Shown here: positions 51,284 to 59,619 of the stretch, in pieces
Layout of the letters: the number at the start of each line of letters is the position of its first letter
How positions within the stretch are numbered: position 1 is the stretch's first letter
Assembly (NCBI RefSeq): GCF_016219575.1
Contig: NZ_JACRMG010000037.1
Span: forward strand, 62,001 to 126,000
Length of the DNA stretch: 64,000 nucleotides
Direction: 5' to 3'
Source of the DNA: Bradyrhizobium sp.
Lineage (GTDB): Bacteria; Pseudomonadota; Alphaproteobacteria; Rhizobiales; Xanthobacteraceae
The notes under the pieces: model-generated
The model's input: the letters and a program-made list of their open reading frames with translations, nothing else
The model's database searches: none
Told to the model about the DNA's origin: nothing
Position numbers and translations under genes: made by a program

Positions 51284-52516
51284 ATGGAAACGACAATGGA
51301 TTGTTGCGAAAGCCGGGCATCGTCGCTCACGCGACGCTCGCTGCTGTTTGGCGGCGCCTCCTTTGCCGCCTGGGCATACTTGCCGAAATTCGCCCGTGCC
51401 GCCGAAGGCCGCGATCCGCGCCTGATCGTCGTCATCCTGCGCGGCGCGCTGGACGGGCTTGCGACGGTTGCGCCGATCGGCGACCCCGATTATGCCGCTC
51501 TGCACGGCTCGATCGCGCTGACCTCCAGCGGCGCGAAGGGCGCGACCATGCTCGACAATTTCTTCGGCCTGCATCCGGCCATGCCGGAGTTTTCGCGCAT
51601 GTATCGCGAGAAGCGCGCCGCGGTCGTTCATGCGGTGGCCACCTCCTATCGCGAGCGCTCGCATTTCGACGGGCAGGACGTGCTGGAAAGCGGCTTTGCC
51701 GGCCCGGGCCGCGTGCAATCCGGCTGGCTCAACCGCGCGCTGGAATCCTTGCCGCGCGGCGAGCGGGTGACGAGCGGGCTTGCGGTCGGCCCGACCACGC
51801 CGCTGATCCTGCGCGGAGCCGCGCCCACCGTCGCCTGGGCGCCGGTGGCGCTGCCGCAGGCCGCGGAAGACACCGCCATGCGGCTGATGGATCTCTACAG
51901 CCAGCGCGATCCCGCGCTGGCGAAAGCACTCGCCGCCGGCCTGCAGCTCGACAAGGTCGCCAAGGGCGACGACATGAAGCCAAAACCCGGCATCAATGGT
52001 GCGGCCGCGATGCGGCTGGTGGCGCGCGGCGCCGCAAAGCTGATGGCGGCCGACGACGGTCCGCGTATCGCCGCACTCGCCTTCGACGGCTGGGACACCC
52101 ACGCCAATGAAGGCGGCGCGACCGGCCGGCTCGCGCAGCTGCTCGGCGGCCTCGACGGGGCGCTGGCGGAATTCGAGAGCGGGCTGGCGGCGCGCTGGCG
52201 CGATACCGTCGTCGTCGTCGCCACGGAATTCGGCCGCACCGCGCGCATCAACGGCACCGAAGGCACCGACCACGGCACCGGCACGGTGGCGCTGCTCGTC
52301 GGCGGCGCGGTGAAGGGTGGCAGGATCATCTCCGACTGGCCGGGGCTGAAACCCGCCAACCTCTACCAGGGCCGCGACCTCGCCCCCACCACCGATCTGC
52401 GCGCCGTCTTCAAGGGCGTGCTGCACGATCATCTCGGCATCGGAGAGTCTGCGCTGGCGCAGACGGTGTTTCCCGATAGCGCGAGCGCGAAGCCGATGAA
52501 GGGGCTGCTTGCTTAA
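51284..52516 (+). CDS. DUF1501 family Tat-exported protein
   Basis: 410 residues from the ATG at 51284 (METTMDCCESRASS); an apparent far longer frame reads through from the upstream gene in another phase. N-terminal Tat signal SLTRRSLLFGGASFAAWAYL, then LIVVILRGALDGLATVAP, a DUF1501 block with SHFDGQDVLESGF (metal-type His/Asp), ALAFDGWDTHANEGG, VVVATEFGRTARINGTEGTD and HGTGTVALLVGGAVKGG. It belongs to the alkaline-phosphatase-like/sulphatase-type superfamily by its pattern. Exported folded with or beside the DUF1800 partner. Role unknown. Confidence 0.9.
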   Translation: METTMDCCESRASSLTRRSLLFGGASFAAWAYLPKFARAAEGRDPRLIVVILRGALDGLATVAPIGDPDYAALHGSIALTSSGAKGATMLDNFFGLHPAMPEFSRMYREKRAAVVHAVATSYRERSHFDGQDVLESGFAGPGRVQSGWLNRALESLPRGERVTSGLAVGPTTPLILRGAAPTVAWAPVALPQAAEDTAMRLMDLYSQRDPALAKALAAGLQLDKVAKGDDMKPKPGINGAAAMRLVARGAAKLMAADDGPRIAALAFDGWDTHANEGGATGRLAQLLGGLDGALAEFESGLAARWRDTVVVVATEFGRTARINGTEGTDHGTGTVALLVGGAVKGGRIISDWPGLKPANLYQGRDLAPTTDLRAVFKGVLHDHLGIGESALAQTVFPDSASAKPMKGLLA

Positions 52517-52577
52517 CCTCTCCCCGCCCTCTTGCGGGGAGAGGTCGGATTGCATGAAATGCAATCCGGGTGAGGGG
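52517..52577. repeat. palindromic repeat, family A
   Basis: CCTCTCCCCGC/GCGGGGAGAGG (52517-52544), then a TGCATGAAATGCA-like pair and GGGTGAGGGG. It begins at the DUF1501 stop and its right end supplies the Gly-rich stretch before the DUF559 start. Confidence 0.85.
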
Positions 52578-52584
52578 CAGGGCG

Positions 52585-52929
52585 ATGCGTGGCCGCAAGG
52601 AAGAGACCATCCGATTCGCGAGACGCTTGCGCACCAATCAAACCAACGCCGAGACGGTCTTATGGAATCGTATTCGCAACAGGCAAATCGATGGACACAA
52701 GTTCGTCCGGCAGCAGCCCATCGCAGGGTACATCTGCGACTTTGTCTGCCGCGAAAAGCTTTTGGTCGTTGAAGTCGATGGCGGTCAGCACAACGAGTCT
52801 GCGGCCGATGTAGTTCGAGACCGTCGCTTGAACGAGGAGGGCTACAAAGTCATCCGCTTCTGGAACAATGACGTGCTCGGCAATATCGAAGGCGTGTTGC
52901 TCACCATCCAGGCCGCGCTCTCCGGATAG
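52585..52929 (+). CDS. DUF559 (Vsr-like endonuclease fold) protein
   Basis: 114 residues from the ATG at 52585 (MRGRKEETIRFAR); a GTG 15 bases earlier is the alternative. DUF559 layout: LRTNQTNAETVLWNRIRNRQ, DGHKFVRQQPIAGYICDFVC, the nuclease core LLVVEVDGGQHNE with the conserved Asp and Gln-His, then RDRRLNEEGYKVIRFWNNDVL. The fold is that of very-short-patch endonucleases. It lies exactly between two family A palindromes, one ending 8 bases before its start and one beginning 3 bases after its stop. Confidence 0.85.
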   Translation: MRGRKEETIRFARRLRTNQTNAETVLWNRIRNRQIDGHKFVRQQPIAGYICDFVCREKLLVVEVDGGQHNESAADVVRDRRLNEEGYKVIRFWNNDVLGNIEGVLLTIQAALSG

Positions 52930-52931
52930 AG

Positions 52932-52974
52932 CCCCTCACCCCAACCCTCTCCCCGCGAAGAGCGGGGAGAGGGA
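52932..52974. repeat. palindromic repeat, family A
   Basis: CCCCTCACCCCAACCCTC and CTCTCCCCGC/GCGGGGAGAGG, in the opposite orientation to the copy at 52517. Together they bracket the DUF559 gene. Confidence 0.85.
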
Positions 52975-52997
52975 GCGGAAGCACCGCCGCTGCCTCA

Positions 52998-53939
52998 TTA
53001 GCCCTTCGTAATCCGGTCGATCTCAGCCACATCCTCCACGCTGAGCGCCCACTCGATCGCCTTGACGTTCTGCTCGATCTGCTCGACGCGCGTGGCGCCT
53101 GCGATCACGCTCGACACTTGCGGGCGCGACGCCAGCCAGGAGAACGCCAGCTCCAGCATCGTATGCCCGCGCGCCTGCGCAAAGGCCTGCAGCTTCTCGA
53201 CGATGTCCTCGTTGCGCGCCGTGACGTAGCGATCCCTGAGCGCCGGCGCCTTGCCGAAGCGCGTATCGTCCGGCGGCGCCGCGCCGCGCTTGTACTTGCC
53301 GGTGAGCAGGCCGCTCGCCAGCGGGAAGAACGGCAACAGGCCGAGCTTGTACTCCTGCGCCGCCGGCAGCAGATCCTTCTCGATGTCGCGCACCACGAGG
53401 CTGTACTCGTCCTGGCAGGAGACGAAGCGGCTGACGTTCATCGCGCGCGCGACATGCTCGGCCTCCGCAATGCGCCAGGCCGGAAAATTGGAATTGCCGA
53501 TATAGCGCACCTTGCCTTGCCGGACGAGATCGTCCAGCGCGCGCAAGCTCTCCTCGATCGGCGTCAGCGGATCGTAATCGTGCTGCTGGTAGAGATCGAT
53601 GTAATCGGTCTTCAGCCGCCGCAAGCTCGCTTCCACCGCCTCCATGATGTAGCGGCGCGAGGCGCCCTGTTTGGTGCCGTCCTTGCTCATCGGCTTGGAG
53701 TATTTCGTCGCCAGCACGATGTCCTTGCGGCGGTCGCCGAGCACGGTGCCGAGCACGGTCTCCGAGCCGCCCATGCCGGCATAGATGTCGGCGGTGTCGA
53801 ACAGCGTCACGCCGAGGTCGATGGCGCGGTGGATCACCTTGCGTGAGGTTTCCAGATCGGTGCGCTGGCCGAAATTGTTGCAGCCGAGGCCGACGGCGGA
53901 GACGCGCAAGCCGGAGCCGCCGAGATTGCGAATTTGCAT
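52998..53939 (-). CDS. aldo/keto reductase
   Basis: 313 residues from the ATG at 53939 (MQIRNLGGSGLRVSA). (alpha/beta)8 barrel NADPH reductase; the catalytic tetrad is Asp and Tyr in FDTADIYAGMGGSE, Lys in LATKYSKPM and His in YQQHDYDP. The C-terminal NADPH region contains SSVIAGATRVEQIEQN. The pattern resembles the AKR11-AKR14 (YhdN/Tas-like) group. Broad aldehyde or ketone substrates. Single gene. Confidence 0.9.
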   Translation of the reverse strand: MQIRNLGGSGLRVSAVGLGCNNFGQRTDLETSRKVIHRAIDLGVTLFDTADIYAGMGGSETVLGTVLGDRRKDIVLATKYSKPMSKDGTKQGASRRYIMEAVEASLRRLKTDYIDLYQQHDYDPLTPIEESLRALDDLVRQGKVRYIGNSNFPAWRIAEAEHVARAMNVSRFVSCQDEYSLVVRDIEKDLLPAAQEYKLGLLPFFPLASGLLTGKYKRGAAPPDDTRFGKAPALRDRYVTARNEDIVEKLQAFAQARGHTMLELAFSWLASRPQVSSVIAGATRVEQIEQNVKAIEWALSVEDVAEIDRITKG

Positions 53940-54060
53940 GATCGATCCTGTGGGCGCGAAGGCGGGAGGGGCGGCGATTGTGACCCGCGGCCCGCGGGCC
54001 GGCAAGGTGCCATCGCACCGCGGCCCCGCATGACTGCGCCGCGCATTGCGCCCGGCAGCC

Positions 54061-54107
54061 AAAAAAAGAAGCGGCCCCGGTCAGACGCGGCGACTGACGG
54101 GGACCGC
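54061..54107 (-). terminator. strong intrinsic terminator on the minus strand
   Basis: GCGGTCCCCGTCAG and CTGACCGGGGCCGC (54071-54107 as read on the minus strand) form a 14-bp stem with two mismatches, followed by TTCTTTTTTT (54070-54061). It is the clearest T-tract terminator seen in the window. No protein gene ends in front of it; the aldo/keto reductase begins further downstream on the same strand. Confidence 0.8.
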
Positions 54108-54183
54108 TGGGGCGTGTGATCTGAGACGGGGGGCCTGATCAGACGCGGGCGAAAGCTAGCCGCGGTTTGTTACGCGCCGGTGA
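54061..54183 (-). ncRNA. candidate small RNA
   Basis: The minus strand between about 54183 and the intrinsic terminator at 54061 has no protein frame, yet ends in a strong hairpin-T-tract. A weak promoter is visible: CTGACA (54211-54216) and TAAATC (54190-54195), 15 bases apart. A CGCGTCTGA word occurs twice (in the body and in the terminator hairpin). Predicted length about 120 nt. It lies in the 448-base region between the aldo/keto reductase and the first binding-protein gene. Confidence 0.45.
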
Positions 54184-54192
54184 CAGCCGGAT

Positions 54193-54201
54193 TTATCCAC
54201 A
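54193..54201 (+). other. perfect DnaA-box 9-mer
   Basis: TTATCCACA, the DnaA consensus, occurs here and overlaps the -10 region of the candidate small RNA promoter. It is isolated, so it does not indicate an origin. Confidence 0.4.
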
Positions 54202-54386
54202 GGGCGAACCTGTCAGCGCGTCACCTTGCCGTGCGGTCGGGTTCAGAGGGCAGGCAGTCGATGCGCGGCGATCCCGCAAGGCAGTGCTTCCCTGAAAATT
54301 CCGCGGCGGCTCAAAAAAGATTATGATTGAGAACGCTGGGGGTTTTTCGGAAGCTGCGCTTCGACAGTGGCCAAGGAAAGGGAAAA

Positions 54387-55364
54387 ATGGACAGGCGTGC
54401 CTTCTTGACCTTCATGGCCGCCTTGGCGGGTCTGCCGCGGATTGCCGCCGCCCAGAACAGCGCCAAGACCCTCAAGATCGGGTGGCTGACCGCGCAGCAG
54501 GAGGCCAGCCTCACGCCCAACCTTGTGGCCATGCGGCAGGGTTTTGCCGAACTCGGCTATGTCGAGGGACGGAATCTCCTCATTGAATACCGGTTCGGCA
54601 ACGATCGGCTCGATCAGGTGCCGATGCTCGCGTCCGAATTGGTGAGCGACCGCGTCGAACTCATCGTCGCCCAGGGGGCGGCCGTATCCGCAGTGAGCAA
54701 GCTCAACCTGCCTGTGCCCGTCGTGTACATCTTCAGCGGCGATCCGGTTTCGGCCGGCTTCGCCGACAGCCTGGCGCGTCCCCGCGGCAACATGACCGGC
54801 CTCACGCTGATGGCGGCCGAACTGAACAGCAAGCGGCTGGAAATCCTGCGCGACATCGTTCCCGAACTGCGCCGCGTCGCCATCATCGCCAACCCGGAGC
54901 ATCACGGCGTCAATCTCGAGCGCGCCAATTGCGAAGAGGCCGGTCAGCGGCTCGGCATCGAAATCCGGTTCTATCCGACGCCGACCCGAAGCGCGCTGGA
55001 CGACGCGTTCGCCGCGTTGAGGTCCGATCCCGTGCAGGCGATCTCGATTTTCTCCGACGGCTTTGCCGTGCAGAACCGTCAGGTGGTGATCGATTTCGCC
55101 AGCCAGCAGCGCGTGCCCGTGATTGCGGGGTGGTCGATATTCGCCAGAAGCGGGGCGATCTGCTCCTACGGTCCGCTGCAATCCGAGCAATACCGGCTCG
55201 TCGGAGGTTATGTGGATCGCATCGTGAAGGGCGCCAAACCCTCCGAGCTGCCGGTCCAGCAGCCTGCGAAATTCGAGACCGTGGTCAATCTCAAGACGGC
55301 CAGGGCTCTCGGCCTTTCCATACCGCCAACCCTGCTCGCACGCGCCGACGAGGTCATCGAATGA
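54387..55364 (+). CDS. ABC transporter substrate-binding protein (PF04392 type)
   Basis: 325 residues from the ATG at 54387 (MDRRAFLTFMAALAGL), with AAGGAAAGGG upstream; the frame upstream is not coding. Tat-like DRRAFL signal, cleaved near AAAQ. Family blocks: GYVEGRNLLIEYRF, PVVYIFSGDPVSAG, ICSYGPLQSEQYRLVGGYVD, ETVVNLKTARALGL and the ending LLARADEVIE. It is the first of two tandem orphan binding proteins upstream of the sensor-kinase operon. Confidence 0.88.
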   Translation: MDRRAFLTFMAALAGLPRIAAAQNSAKTLKIGWLTAQQEASLTPNLVAMRQGFAELGYVEGRNLLIEYRFGNDRLDQVPMLASELVSDRVELIVAQGAAVSAVSKLNLPVPVVYIFSGDPVSAGFADSLARPRGNMTGLTLMAAELNSKRLEILRDIVPELRRVAIIANPEHHGVNLERANCEEAGQRLGIEIRFYPTPTRSALDDAFAALRSDPVQAISIFSDGFAVQNRQVVIDFASQQRVPVIAGWSIFARSGAICSYGPLQSEQYRLVGGYVDRIVKGAKPSELPVQQPAKFETVVNLKTARALGLSIPPTLLARADEVIE

Positions 55365-55422
55365 CGCCGCGGCGCGCGATACGGTGGTAATGATAGAGTC
55401 GGCTCAGTCCAGGGATCATCGC

Positions 55423-56394
55423 ATGAGGCGGCGTGATATCATTGTTGCGGGAGGCGTTGCAGCGCTCTGGAGCGCGCTCGCGCGTGCGCAAACCCGGACG
55501 GCGGCTCCGCGGCTCGGAATGCTCCGGTACGGGTCGCCGGGGGAAGACGGTGGGCTGAAGCCGTTCCTGAGCGCGATGAGCGAGCTCGGATATGTCGACG
55601 GCAGGACCGTCCAATACGATTATCGCTACGCGGGGAACGATGCGGGCAGGCTGCCGGCGCTGGCCGCCGAGCTTGCAGCCTCCAGGCCGGACGTCATGAT
55701 GGCGTTTGGCGGCGACATTGCGCCCTTCGTCCGCGATGCGACGCAGTCGTTGCCGATCGTATTTTCGGTCAGCGCCGATCCCGTCCGGCTGGGCCTAGTT
55801 GCCAGCCTGAACCGGCCAGAGCGGAACGCCACCGGAATCACGTTTCTGCACGACGAACTTGGATCGAAGCGCCTCCAGTTGCTGAAGGAGGCCGTTCCCC
55901 GTCTTTCCCGGGTGGCCTTCCTGTGGAATCCCGATCATCTGGACAACGAGCTTCCCGAGACCTCCCGCGCCGCGCAGGCCTTGAAGATGGAGTTGCTGTC
56001 GTTGCCGGTCCGCAAGACGGACGAGCTTCAGGCGGCCTTCGACCGGGCAACGGCCGCGCGGGTCGACTCCGTCTATGTCGTGACGTCGACACTGATGGTG
56101 AATTCGATGCCGCGCATCCTGAGTTTCGCGACGGAAAATCGCCTGCCCTTGATAGGAGGCTGGGGCGCCTGGGCATCGGCCGGCGGATTGATGTCATATG
56201 GTCCCGACGTGAATTTGATGGTGTCCCGGACCGCCGTTTTCGTCGACAAGATACTTCGAGGCGCAAGACCCGCCGAACTGCCGGTCGAGCAGCCAACCAG
56301 GTTTGAATTGACCGTAAACACGAAGGCGGCGAGGTCACTCGGCCTCAACATACCAGAGAGCTATCTGGTTCGGGCCGATCACATCCTGGAATGA
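55423..56394 (+). CDS. ABC transporter substrate-binding protein (PF04392 type), second
   Basis: 323 residues from the ATG at 55423 (MRRRDIIVAGGVAALW). Tat-like RRRD signal, cleaved near ARAQ. Family blocks GYVDGRTVQYDYRY, PIVFSVSADPVRLG, GLMSYGPDVNLMVSRTAVFV, ELTVNTKAARSLGL and YLVRADHILE. Located 58 bases after the first and 140 bases before the sensor-kinase gene. No permease genes. It could bind an external ligand and feed the kinase's Cache-like sensor, an inference from position. Confidence 0.86.
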   Translation: MRRRDIIVAGGVAALWSALARAQTRTAAPRLGMLRYGSPGEDGGLKPFLSAMSELGYVDGRTVQYDYRYAGNDAGRLPALAAELAASRPDVMMAFGGDIAPFVRDATQSLPIVFSVSADPVRLGLVASLNRPERNATGITFLHDELGSKRLQLLKEAVPRLSRVAFLWNPDHLDNELPETSRAAQALKMELLSLPVRKTDELQAAFDRATAARVDSVYVVTSTLMVNSMPRILSFATENRLPLIGGWGAWASAGGLMSYGPDVNLMVSRTAVFVDKILRGARPAELPVEQPTRFELTVNTKAARSLGLNIPESYLVRADHILE

Positions 56395-56533
56395 CGAATC
56401 TCGCATGCATGTGGCAAATGCCGGGGGGCGGCACGCCAGGTGATCGGGCAGGTGCGGGAGAAGGGCATCGAGGCGGCAATATCCTGCACTGCAACAAAAG
56501 ACAAATACCGTTGTTCTTGCTAGCTTTGGCGCG

Positions 56534-59233
56534 ATGAACATTTCCCTCGATCCAGATCTGTCAAAGGAAAAGGTTCTGGCGGCTGTGCCGGCTGCGGTAT
56601 CGGCAACCGGGGAGGAACCGGCCGGGAGGAAAACCGGCAGCCGGCTGTTTGCCAAATACGTTGCGCTGTTTGTCGCGGTGGTCGCCATCGCGCTTCTGTC
56701 GAACGGAATCTTCGAGGTCTACTTCTACTACCGGGAGCACAAGGCTTCCCTCATCCGGATCCAGCACGAGCAGGCCGAAGCCGCCGCCGCCAAGATCAGC
56801 CAGTTCATCAAGGAGATCGAGAGCCAGCTCGGATGGACGACCCAGCTGCCCTGGTCGGCCGGCTCGCTGGAGAACCGCCGCTTCGACGCGCTGCGGCTGT
56901 TGAGGCAGGTGCCTGCCGTCACGGAGCTGGCGCAGATCGACTCGACGGGAAAGGAGCGGTTGCGGGTCTCCCGGCTTGCCATGGACGTCATCGACAGCGG
57001 ACTCGACCTGTCGAAGGAACCGAAATTCACCGAGGCCGTCGCCAACAAGGTCTATTACGGTCCGATCTATTTCCGCCGGGAATCCGAGCCCTACATGACG
57101 CTGTCGCTCGCCGGCACGCGCAAGGACGCCGGCGTCAGCATCGCGGAAGTCAATCTGAAGCTGATCTGGGACGTGGTTTCGCAGATCAAGGTCGGCGAGC
57201 ACGGCCACGCCTATGTCGTTGGCTCGCAGGGACGCCTCATCGCGCATCCCGACATCAGCCTGGTGCTGCGCAACACCGATATGTCCAAATTGGTCCAGGT
57301 GCACGCGGCGCTGGAAGAGCAGGCGGCGATCGCCAAACAGATGGAAGAGGCCGCCGCCGTGTTGCAGGCAGCACAGGCTGCGTCCGGCGCACGGACTACG
57401 CCGCAGGCCGCCCCGCCGCCGCCACCGCCGCCGCGCCCTCTCAACACCGACTCGCTGCAGGGCGCACTCAACATTCAGGGCCAGGAAGTGCTCACCGCCT
57501 CCGCGCCTATCTGGCCGCTGCGCTGGGTTATGTTCGTGGAGCTACCGGTGCAGGAGGCCTATGCCTCGCTGTACGCGGCGCTGAAGCGGCTCGCCATCGT
57601 GCTGCTGGCCGCCTCGATCTTCGCGGTACTTGCCGGAATCTTTCTGGCGCGGCGCATGGTCGGCCCGATCCAGGCACTGCGCGCCGGCGCCGCGAGGATC
57701 GGCGGCGGCGACTTCGCTCAGCGCATCTCCATCAAGACCGGCGACGAGCTGGAAGGCCTTGCCAATCAGTTCAACGACATGGGCGCCCGCCTGCAGGAAT
57801 CCTATGCGGACCTGGAAAACAAGGTCGAACAGCGCACGGCCGAGCTGAGCGAGTCGCTGCAACAGCAGACCGCGACCGCCGAGGTGTTGAAGGTCATCAG
57901 TCGTTCGGCATTCGATCTGCAAACCGTTCTGGATACCCTCGTCGAATCGGCGGCCCGCTTGTGCGACGCGGATGAGGGAACGATTTTTCGTCCCGCGGAT
58001 GAGGGCTATCGCCTGGCGGCGAGCTACGGCCTTGGAGACGCGCACAAGAACCATCTCGCAACATTCACGACCGTGCCTGAGAGAGGCAGCGTAGTCGGAC
58101 GGACCCTGCTGGAGGCCAGGACCATCCACGTCCCCGATGTTCAGGCGGATCCCGAATATGCGCCCTCTGCAGGCCGCAGGAGCGCCAATGTGAGAACCAT
58201 GCTCGGCGTGCCGCTATTGCGCGATGGTGTGCCGATCGGTGTATTCGTGTTGACGCGGCACATGGTACGGCCGTTCAGCACAAAGCAGATCGAGCTTGCG
58301 ACGACCTTTGCCGACCAAGCCCTGATTGCGATCGAAAATGTCAGGCTCTTCGACGAAGTTCAGGAGCGGACCAGGGAGTTGTCGCTCTCGCTTGAGGAAT
58401 TGCGCACCGCGCAGGACCGCCTGATCCAGACCGAAAAACTCGCATCGCTCGGCCAGCTCACGGCCGGCATCGCGCACGAAATCAAAAACCCGCTCAACTT
58501 CGTCAACAATTTCTCCTCGCTCTCGACCGAGCTGATCGACGAGTTGAACGATGTGCTGAAGTCGGCGCCGATCGGCGACAAGACCCGCGAGGAGATCGAC
58601 GAGCTCACGCACATGCTGAAGGGCAACCTGGACAAGGTGATCCAGCACGGCAAGCGCGCCGACTCCATCGTCAAGAACATGCTGCTGCATTCGCGCGAGG
58701 GCTCCGGCGAGCATCGGCCGGCCGATATCAACGCGATCGTCGAGGAAAGCCTCAATCTCGCCTATCACGGCGCCCGGGCGGAGAAATCCGGTTTCAACAT
58801 CACGCTCAGGCGAGACCTCGATCCGGCGGCCGGCATGATCGACGTCTATCCGCAGGAAATCACCCGCGTGTTTCTCAACCTGATCTCGAACGGTTTCTAT
58901 GCAGCGACCAAGCGCAAGGAGAGCGCCGGCGACGGTTTCGAGCCGACGCTGAGCGCGACGACCAGGAATCTCGGCAATCGGGTTGAAATCCGCATCCGCG
59001 ACAACGGCACCGGGATTCCGTCCGATGTGAAAGACAAGATGTTCAACCCTTTCTTCACGACAAAGCCGGCGGGCGAGGGCACCGGGCTCGGCCTTTCGAT
59101 GAGCCACGACATCGTCGTGAAACAGCATGGCGGCAAGATTGACGTCGCGACCGAGCCGGGGTCATTTACCGAGTTCATCATCACGCTGCCGCGAAGCGGT
59201 GCGATAAGGGAAACCACTGGAGGCAGGAATTGA
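56534..59233 (+). CDS. Cache-HAMP-GAF sensor histidine kinase
   Basis: 899 residues. Transmembrane helix 1 near 38-60 (KYVALFVAVVAIALLSNGIF), a large extracytoplasmic Cache-like sensor (about 70-350) with QIKVGEHGHAYVVGSQGRL, an internal Pro-rich insert (PPPPPPPRP), helix 2 near 355-378, HAMP with RRMVGPIQALRAGAARIGGG, then GAF (about 465-615, with CDADEGTIFRPADEG). Phosphoacceptor His648 is in GIAHEIKNPLNFVN, and the ATPase domain has FLNLISNGFYAA, RIRDNGTGIPSDV and GTGLGLSMSHDIV. It overlaps the next regulator gene by four bases, so the operon is kinase-REC-REC/cyclase. Confidence 0.93.
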   Translation: MNISLDPDLSKEKVLAAVPAAVSATGEEPAGRKTGSRLFAKYVALFVAVVAIALLSNGIFEVYFYYREHKASLIRIQHEQAEAAAAKISQFIKEIESQLGWTTQLPWSAGSLENRRFDALRLLRQVPAVTELAQIDSTGKERLRVSRLAMDVIDSGLDLSKEPKFTEAVANKVYYGPIYFRRESEPYMTLSLAGTRKDAGVSIAEVNLKLIWDVVSQIKVGEHGHAYVVGSQGRLIAHPDISLVLRNTDMSKLVQVHAALEEQAAIAKQMEEAAAVLQAAQAASGARTTPQAAPPPPPPPRPLNTDSLQGALNIQGQEVLTASAPIWPLRWVMFVELPVQEAYASLYAALKRLAIVLLAASIFAVLAGIFLARRMVGPIQALRAGAARIGGGDFAQRISIKTGDELEGLANQFNDMGARLQESYADLENKVEQRTAELSESLQQQTATAEVLKVISRSAFDLQTVLDTLVESAARLCDADEGTIFRPADEGYRLAASYGLGDAHKNHLATFTTVPERGSVVGRTLLEARTIHVPDVQADPEYAPSAGRRSANVRTMLGVPLLRDGVPIGVFVLTRHMVRPFSTKQIELATTFADQALIAIENVRLFDEVQERTRELSLSLEELRTAQDRLIQTEKLASLGQLTAGIAHEIKNPLNFVNNFSSLSTELIDELNDVLKSAPIGDKTREEIDELTHMLKGNLDKVIQHGKRADSIVKNMLLHSREGSGEHRPADINAIVEESLNLAYHGARAEKSGFNITLRRDLDPAAGMIDVYPQEITRVFLNLISNGFYAATKRKESAGDGFEPTLSATTRNLGNRVEIRIRDNGTGIPSDVKDKMFNPFFTTKPAGEGTGLGLSMSHDIVVKQHGGKIDVATEPGSFTEFIITLPRSGAIRETTGGRN

Positions 59234-59619
59234 GCGTCTACATACTCGTCGTCGATGACGAGCCCGACGTGGAAGCCCTGTTTCGCCAGCAGTTCCGCCG
59301 TGAGCTGCGCAGCGGGCGTTTTCTGATGGAGTTCGCTCCGTCCGCACCGGTGGCGCTGCAGCGCGCCGTCGAGCTGCGTGAGCCGTCACTGATCCTGATC
59401 CTTTCCGACATCAACATGCCGGGGATGAGCGGGCTCGACATGCTGCCGAACATGCGCGCCGAGCGGCCGGACGTGCCGGTGATCATGATCACCGCCTATG
59501 GCGATGCCGAGACGCGCAGGAAGGCTCTCGAGCGCGGCGCGGAAGGGCTCCTTACAAAGCCCATCGATTTTTCGGTGCTGCGGCAGGAGATCGATTCGAG
59601 ACTTGGGCAAGCCGCATGA
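59230..59619 (+). CDS. single-domain response regulator
   Basis: 129 residues starting with TTG, overlapping the kinase stop (TTGA). Receiver domain only: VDDEPD, phospho-acceptor Asp60 in LSDINMPGMSG, MITAYGD, Lys110 in LLTKPIDF. No output domain, so it may relay the phosphate or act by protein contact. It overlaps the next gene by four bases (ATGA). Confidence 0.92.
   Translation: MSVYILVVDDEPDVEALFRQQFRRELRSGRFLMEFAPSAPVALQRAVELREPSLILILSDINMPGMSGLDMLPNMRAERPDVPVIMITAYGDAETRRKALERGAEGLLTKPIDFSVLRQEIDSRLGQAA

Noticed and set aside
49863..52564. Two long minus-strand frames opposite the DUF1800 and DUF1501 genes
   Set aside because: Both real proteins have ribosome sites and conserved blocks on the plus strand; the antisense frames overlap both genes without their own start signals.
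54193..54201. DnaA box as evidence of a replication origin
   Set aside because: Only one box, with no AT-rich unwinding region, no cluster of boxes and no dnaA, repABC or parAB genes nearby.
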